Positions 1 to 11,865 of a DNA stretch of 64,000 nucleotides are shown here, one piece after another. The notes under the pieces are model-generated. The model was not told where the DNA came from. It was given only the letters and a program-made list of their open reading frames with translations, and searched no databases. The stretch comes from Tenodera sinensis (taxonomy: Eukaryota > Arthropoda > Insecta > Mantodea > Mantidae). The stretch spans positions 144,627,065-144,691,064 of the forward strand of contig CM060964.1 in assembly GCA_030765045.1 (NCBI GenBank), written 5' to 3'. Made by a program: the position numbers and the translations under genes. Each line of letters begins with the position of its first letter. Within the stretch, counting starts at the first letter, position 1.

Positions 1-3000
1 GATGGATGGATGGATGGATGGATGGATGGATGGATGGATGGATGGATGGATGGATGGATGGATGGATGGATGGATGGATGGATGGATGGATGGATGGATG
101 GATGGATGGATGGATGGATGGATGGATGGATGGATGGATGGATGGATGGATGGATGGATGGATGGATGGATGGATGGATGGATGGATGGATGGATGGATG
201 GATGGATGGATGGATGGATGGATGGATGGATGGATGGATGGATGGATGGATGGATGGATGGATGGATGGATGGATGGATGGATGGATGGATGGATGGATG
301 GATGGATGGATGGATGGATGGATGGATGGATGGATGGATGGATGGATGGATGGATGGATGGATGGATGGATGGATGGATGGATGGATGGATGGATGGATG
401 GATGGATGGATGGATGGATGGATGGATGGATGGATGGATGGATGGATGGATGGATGGATGGATGGATGGATGGATGGATGGATGGATGGATGGATGGATG
501 ATGGATGGATGGATGGATGGATGGATGGATGGATGGATGGATGGATGGATGGATGGATGGATGGATGGATGGATGGATGGATGGATGGATGGATGGATGG
601 ATGGATGGATGGATGGATGGATGGATGGATGGATGGATGGATGGATGGATGGATGGATGGATGGATGGATGGATGGATGGATGGATGGATGGATGGATGG
701 ATGGATGGATGGATGGATGGATGGATGGATGGATGGATGGATGGATGGATGGATGGATGGATGGATGGATGGATGGATGGATGGATGGATGGATGGATGG
801 ATGGATGGATGGATGGATGGATGGATGGATGGATGGATGGATGGATGGATGGATGGATGGATGGATGGATGGATGGATGGATGGATGGATGGATGGATGG
901 ATGGATGGATGGATGGATGGATGGATGGATGGATGGATGGATGGATGGATGGATGGATGGATGGATGGATGGATGGATGGATGGATGGATGGATGGATGG
1001 ATGGATGGATGGATGGATGGATGGATGGATGGATGGATGGATGGATGGATGGATGGATGGATGGATGGATGGATGGATGGATGGATGGATGGATGGATGG
1101 ATGGATGGATGGATGGATGGATGGATGGATGGATGGATGGATGGATGGATGGATGGATGGATGGATGGATGGATGGATGGATGGATGGATGGATGGATGG
1201 ATGGATGGATGGATGGATGGATGGATGGATGGATGGATGGATGGATGGATGGATGGATGGATGGATGGATGGATGGATGGATGGATGGATGGATGGATGG
1301 ATGGATGGATGGATGGATGGATGGATGGATGGATGGATGGATGGATGGATGGATGGATGGATGGATGGATGGATGGATGGATGGATGGATGGATGGATGG
1401 ATGGATGGATGGATGGATGGATGGATGGATGGATGGATGGATGGATGGATGGATGGATGGATGGATGGATGGATGGATGGATGGATGGATGGATGGATGG
1501 ATGGATGGATGGATGGATGGATGGATGGATGGATGGATGGATGGATGGATGGATGGATGGATGGATGGATGGATGGATGGATGGATGGATGGATGGATGG
1601 ATGGATGGATGGATGGATGGATGGATGGATGGATGGATGGATGGATGGATGGATGGATGGATGGATGGATGGATGGATGGATGGATGGATGGATGGATGG
1701 ATGGATGGATGGATGGATGGATGGATGGATGGATGGATGGATGGATGGATGGATGGATGGATGGATGGATGGATGGATGGATGGATGGATGGATGGATGG
1801 ATGGATGGATGGATGGATGGATGGATGGATGGATGGATGGATGGATGGATGGATGGATGGATGGATGGATGGATGGATGGATGGATGGATGGATGGATGG
1901 ATGGATGGATGGATGGATGGATGGATGGATGGATGGATGGATGGATGGATGGATGGATGGATGGATGGATGGATGGATGGATGGATGGATGGATGGATGG
2001 ATGGATGGATGGATGGATGGATGGATGGATGGATGGATGGATGGATGGATGGATGGATGGATGGATGGATGGATGGATGGATGGATGGATGGATGGATGG
2101 ATGGATGGATGGATGGATGGATGGATGGATGGATGGATGGATGGATGGATGGATGGATGGATGGATGGATGGATGGATGGATGGATGGATGGATGGATGG
2201 ATGGATGGATGGATGGATGGATGGATGGATGGATGGATGGATGGATGGATGGATGGATGGATGGATGGATGGATGGATGGATGGATGGATGGATGGATGG
2301 ATGGATGGATGGATGGATGGATGGATGGATGGATGGATGGATGGATGGATGGATGGATGGATGGATGGATGGATGGATGGATGGATGGATGGATGGATGG
2401 ATGGATGGATGGATGGATGGATGGATGGATGGATGGATGGATGGATGGATGGATGGATGGATGGATGGATGGATGGATGGATGGATGGATGGATGGATGG
2501 ATGGATGGATGGATGGATGGATGGATGGATGGATGGATGGATGGATGGATGGATGGATGGATGGATGGATGGATGGATGGATGGATGGATGGATGGATGG
2601 ATGGATGGATGGATGGATGGATGGATGGATGGATGGATGGATGGATGGATGGATGGATGGATGGATGGATGGATGGATGGATGGATGGATGGATGGATGG
2701 ATGGATGGATGGATGGATGGATGGATGGATGGATGGATGGATGGATGGATGGATGGATGGATGGATGGATGGATGGATGGATGGATGGATGGATGGATGG
2801 ATGGATGGATGGATGGATGGATGGATGGATGGATGGATGGATGGATGGATGGATGGATGGATGGATGGATGGATGGATGGATGGATGGATGGATGGATGG
2901 ATGGATGGATGGATGGATGGATGGATGGATGGATGGATGGATGGATGGATGGATGGATGGATGGATGGATGGATGGATGGATGGATGGATGGATGGATGG

Positions 3001-3666
3001 ATGGATGGATGGATGGATGGATGGATGGATGGATGGATGGATGGATGGATGGATGGATGGATGGATGGATGGATGGATGGATGGATGGATGGATGGATGG
3101 ATGGATGGATGGATGGATGGATGGATGGATGGATGGATGGATGGATGGATGGATGGATGGATGGATGGATGGATGGATGGATGGATGGATGGATGGATGG
3201 ATGGATGGATGGATGGATGGATGGATGGATGGATGGATGGATGGATGGATGGATGGATGGATGGATGGATGGATGGATGGATGGATGGATGGATGGATGG
3301 ATGGATGGATGGATGGATGGATGGATGGATGGATGGATGGATGGATGGATGGATGGATGGATGGATGGATGGATGGATGGATGGATGGATGGATGGATGG
3401 ATGGATGGATGGATGGATGGATGGATGGATGGATGGATGGATGGATGGATGGATGGATGGATGGATGGATGGATGGATGGATGGATGGATGGATGGATGG
3501 ATGGATGGATGGATGGATGGATGGATGGATGGATGGATGGATGGATGGATGGATGGATGGATGGAGGGATGGAGGGATGGAGGGATGGAGGGATGGATGG
3601 ATGGATGGATGGATGGATGGATGGATGGATGGATGGATGGATGGATGGATGGATGGATGGATGGAT
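1..3666. repeat. (GATG)n tetranucleotide array, at least 3.6 kb
   Basis: Uninterrupted head-to-tail GATG units fill the start of the window and run off its left edge, so the true size is unknown. The array is almost perfect. I see one lost base near 500, which shifts the phase by one, and a block of GGAGGGAT-type variants at about 3565-3592 near the right end. Because the unit is 4 nt, all three forward frames stay open and read Met-Asp-Gly-Trp repeats; this is not a protein. GG doublets every four bases could allow two-layer quadruplexes on this strand, which is inference. Confidence 0.98.
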
Positions 3667-3795
3667 GCATGCATGTATGCATGTATGTATGTATGTATGC
3701 ATGCATGTATGTAGGTAGATAGGTGTGTGTGTGTGAGAGTGTGTGTGTTTGCGCGCGCGCTTGCGTCTGTGTTATGTATGTGTGTTTATTTTGTC
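3667..3795. repeat. Degenerate GCAT/GTAT then TG/GC simple repeat
   Basis: The GATG array decays into GCAT and GTAT units, then GTAG/ATAG, then (TG)n with a GCGCGC tract. This gradient looks like the mutational edge of the main array. About 200 bases of AT-rich DNA with no feature follow, up to 4000. Confidence 0.9.
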
Positions 3796-4375
3796 GGTTA
3801 TTCAATAGCCAAATAGCCCTCAAACAGTGTCAGATATAGGTAGTTTGCCGCCCCTAGGTTGTGCTAAAATTTTCTGCTCCCCAATTTTCCCCAAACAATA
3901 TAAGTAGATATACAGGTCACTATGAGTTTAAATTAGTTTTAAATGAGACGAAAATAAATGAAAGTTATGGTTTAGAAAAAAAAAATATTTCGAATAAAAA
4001 TAGAGTGACTCCAAACGTATTGTTCTGGTCATAAATTTCAGGTTTGAAGGCATAGAATAAGGAGTAAACACAATATTGAGCATAGACAATTGGTTTGTTC
4101 GAATGGTTATACATGCCAGGTGAGTCAGCTGCCCCTTACTCTCGAGTTTTATGCAATCCGCATTTTATAGTCCAACATGAAAACATCAACCCCATTACTA
4201 GGTTCTACCCACGTATTTAACATGGATGTTAAACACTCGATGAAATTAGTACTAATATGGATGTTATCACATCGCCTTTTAATATATTCGTAGTTAGACA
4301 GCTGACGTTTGCACTTCTGCAAATGTTCACTGGAACCAGCGAATATTAAATCTTAAACGGAGTGTTTACCTCATA

Positions 4376-4465
4376 CGTTACTAGGTAGCTCAGTTGGAAT
4401 GGGCGCAAGACTTCGTAGTAGTCTGTCTGCTGTGAAGGTGGTTCGAATCACCTACATTTACTAAA
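4376..4465 (+). repeat. tRNA-like unit (SINE head or tRNA pseudogene)
   Basis: TAGCTCAGTTGG resembles a Pol III A box and GGTTCGAATC, about 45 nt later, a B box. The T-arm pairs only partly when placed canonically and the acceptor ends do not match well, so it is not a working tRNA gene. No matching SINE body is recognised downstream. It sits inside the Tc1-like composite. Confidence 0.5.
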
Positions 4466-4812
4466 TTCTTTTACCGAGCAATCCTCACAATTTACAAATT
4501 ATTATTCTGAAAACTGTTATTATATTCATTCGTATTGTTTTATTTATGTTTTATGGCATTGTTTGATGTTTCTTTATTGGTGAACTACAAATAGGTAGTT
4601 CTTTAAACATAACTATAGTTAGGTGCAATTGAAATAAGGATCATTTATACACATTTGAACACAGAAAACAAAAAAAATACACTGTCAGAGTTTAATATGA
4701 AAGTTAAACTCAATTTTGCAGACTGTGAATTATTGTGCTATTAAAATGTTTCATAGTGATATGTTTTGCGGCGCTGGAATGACCCTTTTTCTATTCCTGG
4801 AACACGGCTCCT

Positions 4813-5870
4813 CTAACGAAACAAGTGCTCGAACTGGTGACCTTCTTGTGTAATGCACGCCTGGGCACGCTGTTGGATGGAGCCTCTGACTTGGTGTAGC
4901 ATGGCGGGTTGAACATTTCTACAAGCCACTGTAATACGCTGACGAAGGGTTCCTAGACTGCCCAGCTCCTCTGCATAAACGCTTTCTTTTAAATAATCCC
5001 AGAGAAAGAAGTCAAGGGGTGTCAGATCAGGTGATGTGGCAGGAAACTGGTCCTTGTCTTCCTATCCAATGACCAGGATGTGCAGCATTCAAATGATTGC
5101 AGACGATCTCCGACCGATACGGAGGAGTGCCGTTGTGTTGAAACCACATCGTCATTCGCTCCTGCAGTGGCACATTCCCTAGTAATAAGCGGTGAGCTAC
5201 GGAGGAATTCCAGGTAGGGTGCTCCTGTTAGATACCCCTCGAAGAATAATGGTCCAACAAGGTGGTCTCCCAAGATTCCACACCAGACATTTACACCCCA
5301 CTGCTCTTGGAATGCTGCCTCCCTTACCCAATGAGGATTATCAACACTCCTATAGCGTATATTGTGACGATTTTCAGTTCCATTGTTGTGGAGCCTTGAT
5401 TCGTCAGAAAACAATATCCTGGATGCGAATCCCACATCACTTGCTACTCGCTCCAGTAACCATTCACAAAAGGTTACTCGAACATCGAAATCTCTCCCAT
5501 GAAGTGCTTGGTGTAGGTGCAAACAATAAGGATGGGACTTATTAGTGTTCAATATTCGTACTACAGAAGACTGGCTGATGTCCACCTCCTGAGCAACTGA
5601 CGGTGTACTAGTATGCGGATTGTTCTGGGTGGCGTTCAAAACTGCTTCTGCATTAACACCCGATGTTGCTGGTGCGTGTCTATGAGGAGGCATTCTTGCA
5701 AGTGATGCTCCTACACGCAGACGCCTTTCAACATTCCGGAAGGTGTTTGTTGTTGGTTGTCGTCTGTTCGGATATCTCTCCCGATATAGATGCTGAACCG
5801 CTGGTGTATTTGTTCTTGCTTCTCCGTAGATCAAAATCATATCTATGTACTCGTCTGTCGAATACATAAT
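4813..5870 (-). pseudogene. Mariner/Tc3-like transposase, frameshifted
   Basis: Reading leftwards, the N-terminal part begins near 5866 with YSTDEYIDMILIYGEA, the helix-turn-helix found at the start of a common insect transposase group (DUF4817-like, from memory). The middle has FSDES, with the first catalytic Asp, followed by VNVWCGI. The last part has SPDLTPLDFFLW, with the third Asp, and ends at a stop at 4813-4815. The three parts lie in different frames, so at least two frameshifts are present, near 5170 and near 5045. The expected second catalytic motif QHDG reads QHNG, so that Asp is lost. The open frame extends upstream to 5987, but that extra N-terminus does not resemble the family. 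Terminal repeats were not identified. Confidence 0.85.
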
Positions 5871-6017
5871 GAAAGACTGGCACAAAATAACGCGCGACAG
5901 CATACGTGTGGACAACGCAGGGGTCGGCATTCGCATCACACTACACCATGCCAGTCCAATGGGGCAGAAGTCATTATATCTGTTCAATTACAAATTGCAG
6001 CCAACCAAAAACGATTT

Positions 6018-6056
6018 AAATTATAATGTCCTAAACCCTCAGGGACTTTATAATTA
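6018..6056. repeat. Short imperfect inverted repeat
   Basis: AATTATAATGTCC at the left and GGACTTTATAATT at the right pair with a single mismatch around an 11-nt loop. It lies just upstream of the mariner-like transposase start and could be a terminus remnant, which is inference. Confidence 0.4.
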
Positions 6057-6059
6057 GAT

Positions 6060-7110
6060 TATTGTGAATTTGGTTTCCAAGCTTGGATGAACATAAAAAA
6101 AATATTTACAATGCTGAGACACGAACCTGTGTCACTGGTGGTTAGTGGAGAGTACACGTCATAATTCTATTCAGCTATTTCGAGACTTGACTGAAAGCAC
6201 GTACCACGTGCAATAGTAGGACTTGTATGCCTGGCGCTATGCCATTGCCACCTCGCAAGTTTTCGTGCTTGATTTAGCCTTTTAAGGCAGTTTTAATCAC
6301 TTACTGGGCGTTTTAATATTATTACTTAAATGATAAAGGCTGTTATGCATATTAATTGAGATAAACTAAGCGTAGTTCACGCAAAAATGTAAATAAACTG
6401 TTGTTTAATAATATTTCCGTTTTGACTGTACGGTCCAAGATGGATGAGGCGTGTCTCTAACTTTTTCCTGATTTTTGGCAGCCAACCCCTGCTCTAAGTA
6501 CAAGAATCCACCATTTTCTTTTTAGCTGACGTTGTTAGTGTACCCATATGATAGGTCCATGTTCTTCGAGGCGTTTACTGAATTACGTTGCTATGTATAC
6601 TCTAACAAAAAGTTTGTAAAATCGGCCGAAAACCGGAATTCGCTCTCAGTAAACGAGTCGTATGTTTTTGAGGTGTATTTTAGCGAGGAGTACGTTCTGT
6701 CCCTTAAACCACTGTTGCTCTCAATTTTGCGCATTTCTCTCTTTAAGAACGTCAAGCAATACATTTTAGTAAGCGCAAAAGTGGACTAAGGTGCACATAC
6801 CGTTAGATGGGTGGCCTACCTTCCAAAAAGTAAGGCGCGGCGGACACACCTGGTATATGTAATATAAACAATACAAAACATAAACTTTCTTCAGTTCGAA
6901 AGAAGTAGTAAACTGAAATGAAAAAGTTTTCCTTCCGACTACGCCAAATAAATATTGGTATGTCTATAAGAAAACAAAAGCTCTTGGGCACTTTTGCTCA
7001 CTTTGTAGGCTCGCGTTTCCTCTTGATAACTTCACCCAATCTCCTTGCCATTGTTTTCACAAGCGGTTCTTTTGTTTCTCCAGAAAATGGATTCCACTCA
7101 GTAAGTAGGG
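6060..7110. other. No gene recognised
   Basis: AT-rich sequence inside the Tc1-like composite. Short open frames on both strands (for example 6532-6789 plus) match nothing I know. A possible tRNA-like B box lies on the minus strand near 6120-6135 (GGTTCGTGTC), without a convincing A box. Confidence 0.5.
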
Positions 7111-7490
7111 CCCTTTTCAAATCATTCGTTTTGGAATTTCATGTTTTCTTATATTTTCTTCCAGTGTTTGCCACAAATGCTCTATTGGTTTTACATCCGG
7201 AGATTTAGATGGCGTCTGCATCCAACTTGAACTGTCGTACAACAACCACAGCCTGGTATTGAAGGCTGTGTCCTTGGGGTCGTTGTCGTGAGTGGAAATG
7301 TAATTTCCAGGAAGGTTCATTTTTTCCACACTTTGAGGAAGATAAGACTTTAAAATGTTAACATACATTCTGTGATCCATCATGCCATCAATAAAATACA
7401 TATGTCCTGCACCATTAGCGCTGTTACAAGCCCATACCGTCAGAGAACCGCCCCCATGTTTTACACTAGCTGTGAAATTCCTCTCATCTA

Positions 7491-8982
7491 TATAGCGTTC
7501 CACTCTTAGAAGACAGTATGGAGTTAAATGGGACATCTCTGTCTCTATCTAGCGCATACAAGTTGCCATTAGCCGCGTCCTTTTCTGCCCTCGCGCTGTT
7601 GCCAGATTACTAATAGCATGGTATAAATATTCATTTGTTATAAATCTCAGGTTTGAACACATTATCCTATGCAGAATTTTTTTCTCTATCAGGTTATTTC
7701 CTTTTCAGAGTCATTATACATTTCTATAGGTCCAAATTTCTTCAGAAAACTTTTTTTTAATAGAAGTCCGATATTTGCTGTTTCTATACTCATCACGCAC
7801 TAACTAACAAACTAACTGCTAGAATGCATCTATATTTTTTTCTTAGGTAGAGTAAGCCATAGTGCTACTACCTGCCTACTTTGAATTCTCTATGTTTACC
7901 CAGTTAAGTGTTATAATTTTTTAAATTAAATGTTTTCGGAAAATTTTATATCTGTGCACTGAAAAAGTTACGCAGTGTGAAACTTTTTTGTTATTGAGTT
8001 TACATCAGGGAACCAGCGAGAACAAATGTTGAGGAAGGTTGGAGAAAGTTTTTAAAATAAACCAAAAGGCAGTAACCTCTTTCTTTTATCCAGTAAGGCA
8101 AAGAAAAGGTATTCATCTATTCAGCGTCAGGCCTGACACAGAAGATAGTATAAGGAGCAGCACTAACATTAGTTCGAAAGAAGCCGTGTGTGTAACTGTG
8201 AGCTGTTATTGCGTTATTTGTTTAATATTTTTGTAAATATTTGTAGTTATGGAGGGGGAAGGTAGGAAGAGACGATATGTTGGTAAATTAAGAAGTAAGG
8301 AACGCCAAATAATTATGAATGTGTTAGATTATTTTTGAAGTAAAATGCGTGTAAGTAAGGTGGTAAAAGAAACAGCTAAGGCTATCGGGTGTTCAGAAGC
8401 AGTAGTGTGTATGATTAAAAAGGAAGTAATGAAAGGACTTCTAAGAACGCCATCGAAAAAGAAAGCAAAAAGGGCGGGACTACACAAAACGCTGGTTAAC
8501 GCAATATGATTGAATAGTGCAAGGTGGAGTGCGGCGAATTGTTCATTCCTTACTGTTTGCAAATATTCAACCCACGCTGAATATAATTTTGTCACTATTC
8601 AACAGGGATGAGACCCTACCAAATTTCTCAAGGGCCACTCTTAGTAGGTTCTTACATGATTTGGGGTTCGAATATGAAAGAAGGGGTAACAAGTGCATAT
8701 TAATAGAAAGAAACGATACCATCAGATGGCGACATAAATATCTAAAAGACGTAAAAAGGCTTAGGGACCAGGGGAAATCAATTGTTTATACAGACGAGTT
8801 ATTTGTAAATTTAGTTCCATGGAGGGATACCAAAGTTAAGTGTCCGTCAAGCAGCAATTGAAGGACCAAGTACAGGACTCAGGCCACCTCGAGTCGCTCG
8901 CGGAGAAAGATTCGCAACTAGTACATGTTGCAACACTGCGCTCCATTTAACGTGTACTGTCTTTTAAGGGTGGAACGCGCTT
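7491..8982 (+). mobile_element. DDE transposon, deletion derivative, copy A
   Basis: Copy A is 1492 bp, flanked by TA at 7489-7490 and 8983-8984. The ends are imperfect inverted repeats of about 35 nt; both contain TTCCAC, then CTTA, then AAGACAGTA, then GTTAAATGG. The same element occurs at 12998-14529 (minus) and 62207-63710 (plus), and all six ends align at the same boundary. It carries about 0.75 kb of leader and then the N-terminal half of a transposase. It sits inside the Tc1-like transposase gene. Confidence 0.9.
8249..8930 (+). pseudogene. N-terminal half of a DDE transposase (copy A)
   Basis: The reading starts at ATG 8249 with a basic N-terminus, then a helix-turn-helix (ETAKAIGCSEAVV) and a Lys-rich stretch (TPSKKKAKRAG). 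After a frame change it has LSRFLHDLGFEYERRGNK, then IRWRHKYLKDVKRL, then SIVYTDE, whose Asp would be the first catalytic residue. A small deletion follows VNLVP, and a degraded GLSTG-like stretch follows. The C-terminal half with the other catalytic residues is absent, so this copy cannot encode an active enzyme. The family resembles IS630/Tc1-related DDE_3 proteins common in insects (from memory). In-frame stops occur after NVLDYF and HKTLVNAI. Confidence 0.8.
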
Positions 8983-9879
8983 TAGATCAGTATTCCTATT
9001 ACGCACACGATCACTGGTCCTTTTGATTTGAAAATACAAACTGGACCCTCATCAGTGAAAACAACGTTTTTCCAAAATTTATAGGAGTCATTTCTGTGTG
9101 CCCTAGAATAGGCAAGCCTCTTACTTCTGTTCACCTTATTGATGTAAGGTTTTCTACGAGCAGTTCTCCCATTGCAACCACTGTCGTAAAGGATATTTCT
9201 GATAGTTTGTGATGACACTTTTATTCACATTTCTGTTTCAACTCCTGCTGCTATCTTCAGAGCACTAAGTTTTGGATTTCTGATTACGTTTCTATCACTG
9301 TTTTGTCTCCTCTAAATAGCTTTGAATGGCGGCCTGTTCATGGTGCATTTTTCAATGTTTTTGTTTTCTTAAACATACAGATAATGTTTTCAATAATAGT
9401 AATAGGTCTTGAAATGCTTTCACTTATCTCTTTGAATGAGTTTCCATTTTTAAATAAATGTACTACTTTGAGCGTTTCTTCTTCAGCGGGTTCCTTTGAT
9501 TTCTTGGACATACATACCTGCTGCAAGACACAAACTGTTGCGAACTACAGCACTGCCTGCTACATACTGCCAAACCCGCTGTTCCATACCCTCGTGCACC
9601 TGGAGAACAGTGCACACTATCATACAGTACATGTTTACAGACAAGACCAATACCCACTTAAGGACAGAAAAACACGTGAATTAGCTTTGTATTTACCCCA
9701 TTAAAACATCATGGCATATTTGTCTTTGTCAGTCATATACTAGAGGTACTATTGTGAATGAACATTTATAGCACTATAATGGAAACTATTTACATTATAT
9801 TGAATACACAGTAAATTTTTGATCATTAGTGATTTCAGACCAATGCGTTTTGGAGTCACTGTATATGCATCTTATAAAT

Positions 9880-10126
9880 TATAACGATTTCCTTTCCTAC
9901 ATATGTTCTTAATACAGAAAGCTCTGTTGACGACATCGAAGACGATCTGCCGAAGCACATCGGACTCGATGCAAAGAATTGGCACAGCGTTCAATTTCTC
10001 TTGGCGTGCTGTTGAACGAAGATAATTTTTAACTCTCTTGAGCCCTGAAAATGATCTCCTTGCCGAATAATTTGCTATAGGTTTACAAAAAAGTAGCACT
10101 AGACCAATATTAGGATAAACATCCAC
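9880..10126 (-). pseudogene. hAT transposase C-terminal dimerisation region
   Basis: The 84-residue open frame contains SARRSFSGLKRVKNYLRST followed by QEKLN and IESDV. This matches the pattern of the hAT C-terminal dimerisation domain (usually AERSFS.LK.IK..LRS). Nothing upstream of this domain is recognisable, so the rest of the transposase is deleted or decayed. It lies just outside the right end of the Tc1-like element. Terminal repeats were not found. Confidence 0.75.
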
Positions 10127-10129
10127 GAT

Positions 10130-10725
10130 ACCCTCTGTGCTTACAACCGTTCACTAACTAAGCCCATTGAATACTAAGCATCTAAAATATAGCCGTTAGC
10201 AGTTTGAAACATATTCAAACATTCATTGTTGAAACAAAACTGATTTCTGAAAGGCAGGCTGTGATTAATTTTTAAGCTATTGTTGACGATATAGGCCTAT
10301 ACTAAAAATGTAATTGAGTTGTATTAATAGCGCTAAATAGTAAACATACATCCTATTTGATTTTCAACAAGGCATTGTTGATTATGCAAGCAGTTAAATG
10401 TAATAATTTCCTCCCCGCCCCTTCTACAGGTTTTGCAATAAAATTACGCAGTCGCAGTCTTTCCTTTTACTGCTTTTATTCCCGCGACAATGCGATAAAA
10501 TAACAATACTCGACTTCCACAAGTTGTTTAATATCCAACTTGAGAAAAGATTTGCCATCTACCTAGGTTGCTTAGGCCTAAATCCGGCACTGTCCATAAA
10601 CAACAACTCATTATCGCCACTGGGAAAACTTTGAGCACATATGTTAAATCGTATAATACACATTATAGTTAATCCCATCAGTACAACTGTATTATGCCAA
10701 ATGATGCTACGAGGTTAACAAGATA
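10130..10725. other. No gene recognised
   Basis: AT-rich sequence without a supported open frame, RNA gene or repeat boundary on either strand. Confidence 0.5.
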
Positions 10726-10727
10726 AA

Positions 10728-10829
10728 GTGGGTGAGTGAGTGAGAGTGAATGAGTGAATGAATGGGTGAGTGAGAGAGTGAGAGAGTGAGTGAGTGAATG
10801 AGTGAGTGAGTGAGTGAATGAGTGAGTAG
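10728..10829. repeat. (GAGT)n / (GAAT)n microsatellite
   Basis: About 100 bp of GAGT units mixed with GAAT and GAGA variants, much more degenerate than the 5-prime GATG array. Confidence 0.93.
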
Positions 10830-11074
10830 AGTTTAAGGGCCCGTCGACAGCTAGGTCATTAGAGCCCTAAGTCAAAAAGATAAACAACAGGGAAAAACTC
10901 ACCGCCACTTAACGCTCAAAATATTAAAACGGGAAAGCTGAAACAGTTAAAATGTAAAACTGGTCTAAAAGGGTAAGCTAAAAACAGTCAAAAAGCCGAA
11001 AGTGATCTTTAGAGGTAAGCAGATAAAAATGTAAAGATTAAAAATAAAACCACGAAATAAAATATAAGTTAAAC

Positions 11075-11855
11075 CTGCTTACCAAAGACCATGTCATTGA
11101 TGGTGGTAAAAACATCGTCGGTCAAGTGAATGAGGGAACGGACTTTCCCCCAGTCTGCATTGAAAATAATCCAGCGAGGATGTCGTGTTTACACAGCCTG
11201 GTGGCCGGATTCGTGAATCTTAATGGGGTAATGATCACTGCCCGGTAAGTCGGAAAGTACCGACCAATCAAGTAGAGGTACTACTGACGGGCTACTAAAA
11301 GAAACGTCTAGTGCGGAGTGTGTACCGTAGGCAGATGACAGTGAGGTAGGCATGCCAGTGTTTAATAGGCTAAGCCGGACATATCGCGAACGTCTGCTAC
11401 AAGGCACCCACGAGCATCGTTAGTGCCAGAGCCCCAGGGAGTGTGCTTGGCATTCAGATCGCCGAGAAAGATGAGCGGTGGCGGAATCTGTGCCAAGAGA
11501 GCCCGAAGATCGTTCTCGTGTACGACACTCACCAGTGGTAGATATACACTGCAAACAGAGAAACAGAGGCCCTGCAGATGTACACGCACCGCTACAGCCT
11601 GCAGCGGCGTGTTAAGGGATCTATACTAGTGGCAGAGATGTTGTGCACCGCCAGCGTAGCAACACCACAGCATGCTCTCCTATCAGCGGCAGAGTCGTGG
11701 CGGAATGCTGAAAAGCCACGAAGATGGAGAGAGTGGTGAGGCTGTAAGTGGATTTCCTGTAGACAGACGATTGATGGAGAACGTTGAAAGACTATGCGTT
11801 GTATGTCCGGAGCACGTACCCAGTATCCATTAACATTCCACTGGATGTTTTTCAT
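11075..11855 (-). pseudogene. Jockey-like LINE ORF2, endonuclease domain only
   Basis: Reading leftwards from 11855, the sequence has IQWNVNGY, VCLQEIHLQP (catalytic Glu region), FSVCSVYLP, LGDLNAKHTPWGS and SDHYPI with the terminal His, then RHPRWIIFNADW. These are ordered motifs of an apurinic-like endonuclease that nicks target DNA for retrotransposition. Frame changes occur near 11590 and 11400, and a stop (TAA) precedes the RHPRW stretch. The reverse transcriptase is missing: similarity stops near 11075. Loss of the 3-prime part is unusual, since LINEs normally lose their 5-prime end, so a later deletion or rearrangement is likely. Confidence 0.87.
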
Positions 11856-11865
11856 GGAAAAGAGA

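Larger units (their letters stand above)
7117..9511 (-). pseudogene. Tc1-like transposase (DD34E), split by copy A
   Basis: This is a cut-and-paste DDE transposase on the minus strand. The N-terminal helix-turn-helix starts at 9511 with MSKKSKEPAEE and continues to about 9340. The second part (9218-8985) contains SSQTIRNILYDSG and FTDEG with the first catalytic Asp. The reading then enters copy A and resumes at 7488 with NFTASVKHGGGS. The second catalytic region is DNDPK and the third is PIEHLW; counting from the first Asp of DNDPK to the Glu gives 34 residues. Stops near 9338 and 9230 and a lost base near 9010 disable it. Removing copy A and one TA restores one open frame across the junction (NTDL-DERNF), proving that copy A inserted into this gene. 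Confidence 0.9.
4003..9861 (-). mobile_element. Tc1-like element, degenerate, carrying nested insertions
   Basis: The outer ends are inverted copies of one another: both begin with AGTGACTCCAAA after one variable base, and similarity continues for about 25 nt with one or two differences. Each end is flanked by TA (4001-4002 and 9862-9863), the target used by Tc1/mariner elements. The transposase relic at 7117-9511 lies inside and reads towards the left end. The total of 5.9 kb is too long for a Tc1 element, but copy A (1.49 kb), a mariner/Tc3-like relic and a tRNA-like unit account for much of the excess. The left boundary is the weaker one because about 3 kb separates it from the transposase stop. 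Confidence 0.6.

Noticed and set aside
1..3722. Open frames of over 1000 codons reading Met-Asp-Gly-Trp repeats in all forward frames
   Set aside because: A 4-nt repeat with no stop codon is open in every frame; there is no promoter, no codon bias and no unique sequence.
4381..4462. Functional tRNA gene
   Set aside because: A and B boxes are present but acceptor and T stems do not pair properly; the same holds for the other tRNA-like units.
5192..5545. 117-residue plus-strand frame
   Set aside because: It is antisense to the mariner-like transposase relic.
8039..8236. 65-residue open frame present in copies A and C (62756-62953) and partly in B
   Set aside because: It lies in the shared leader of the DDE element; similarity reflects common descent of the repeat. 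I see no protein family, though a leader peptide cannot be excluded.
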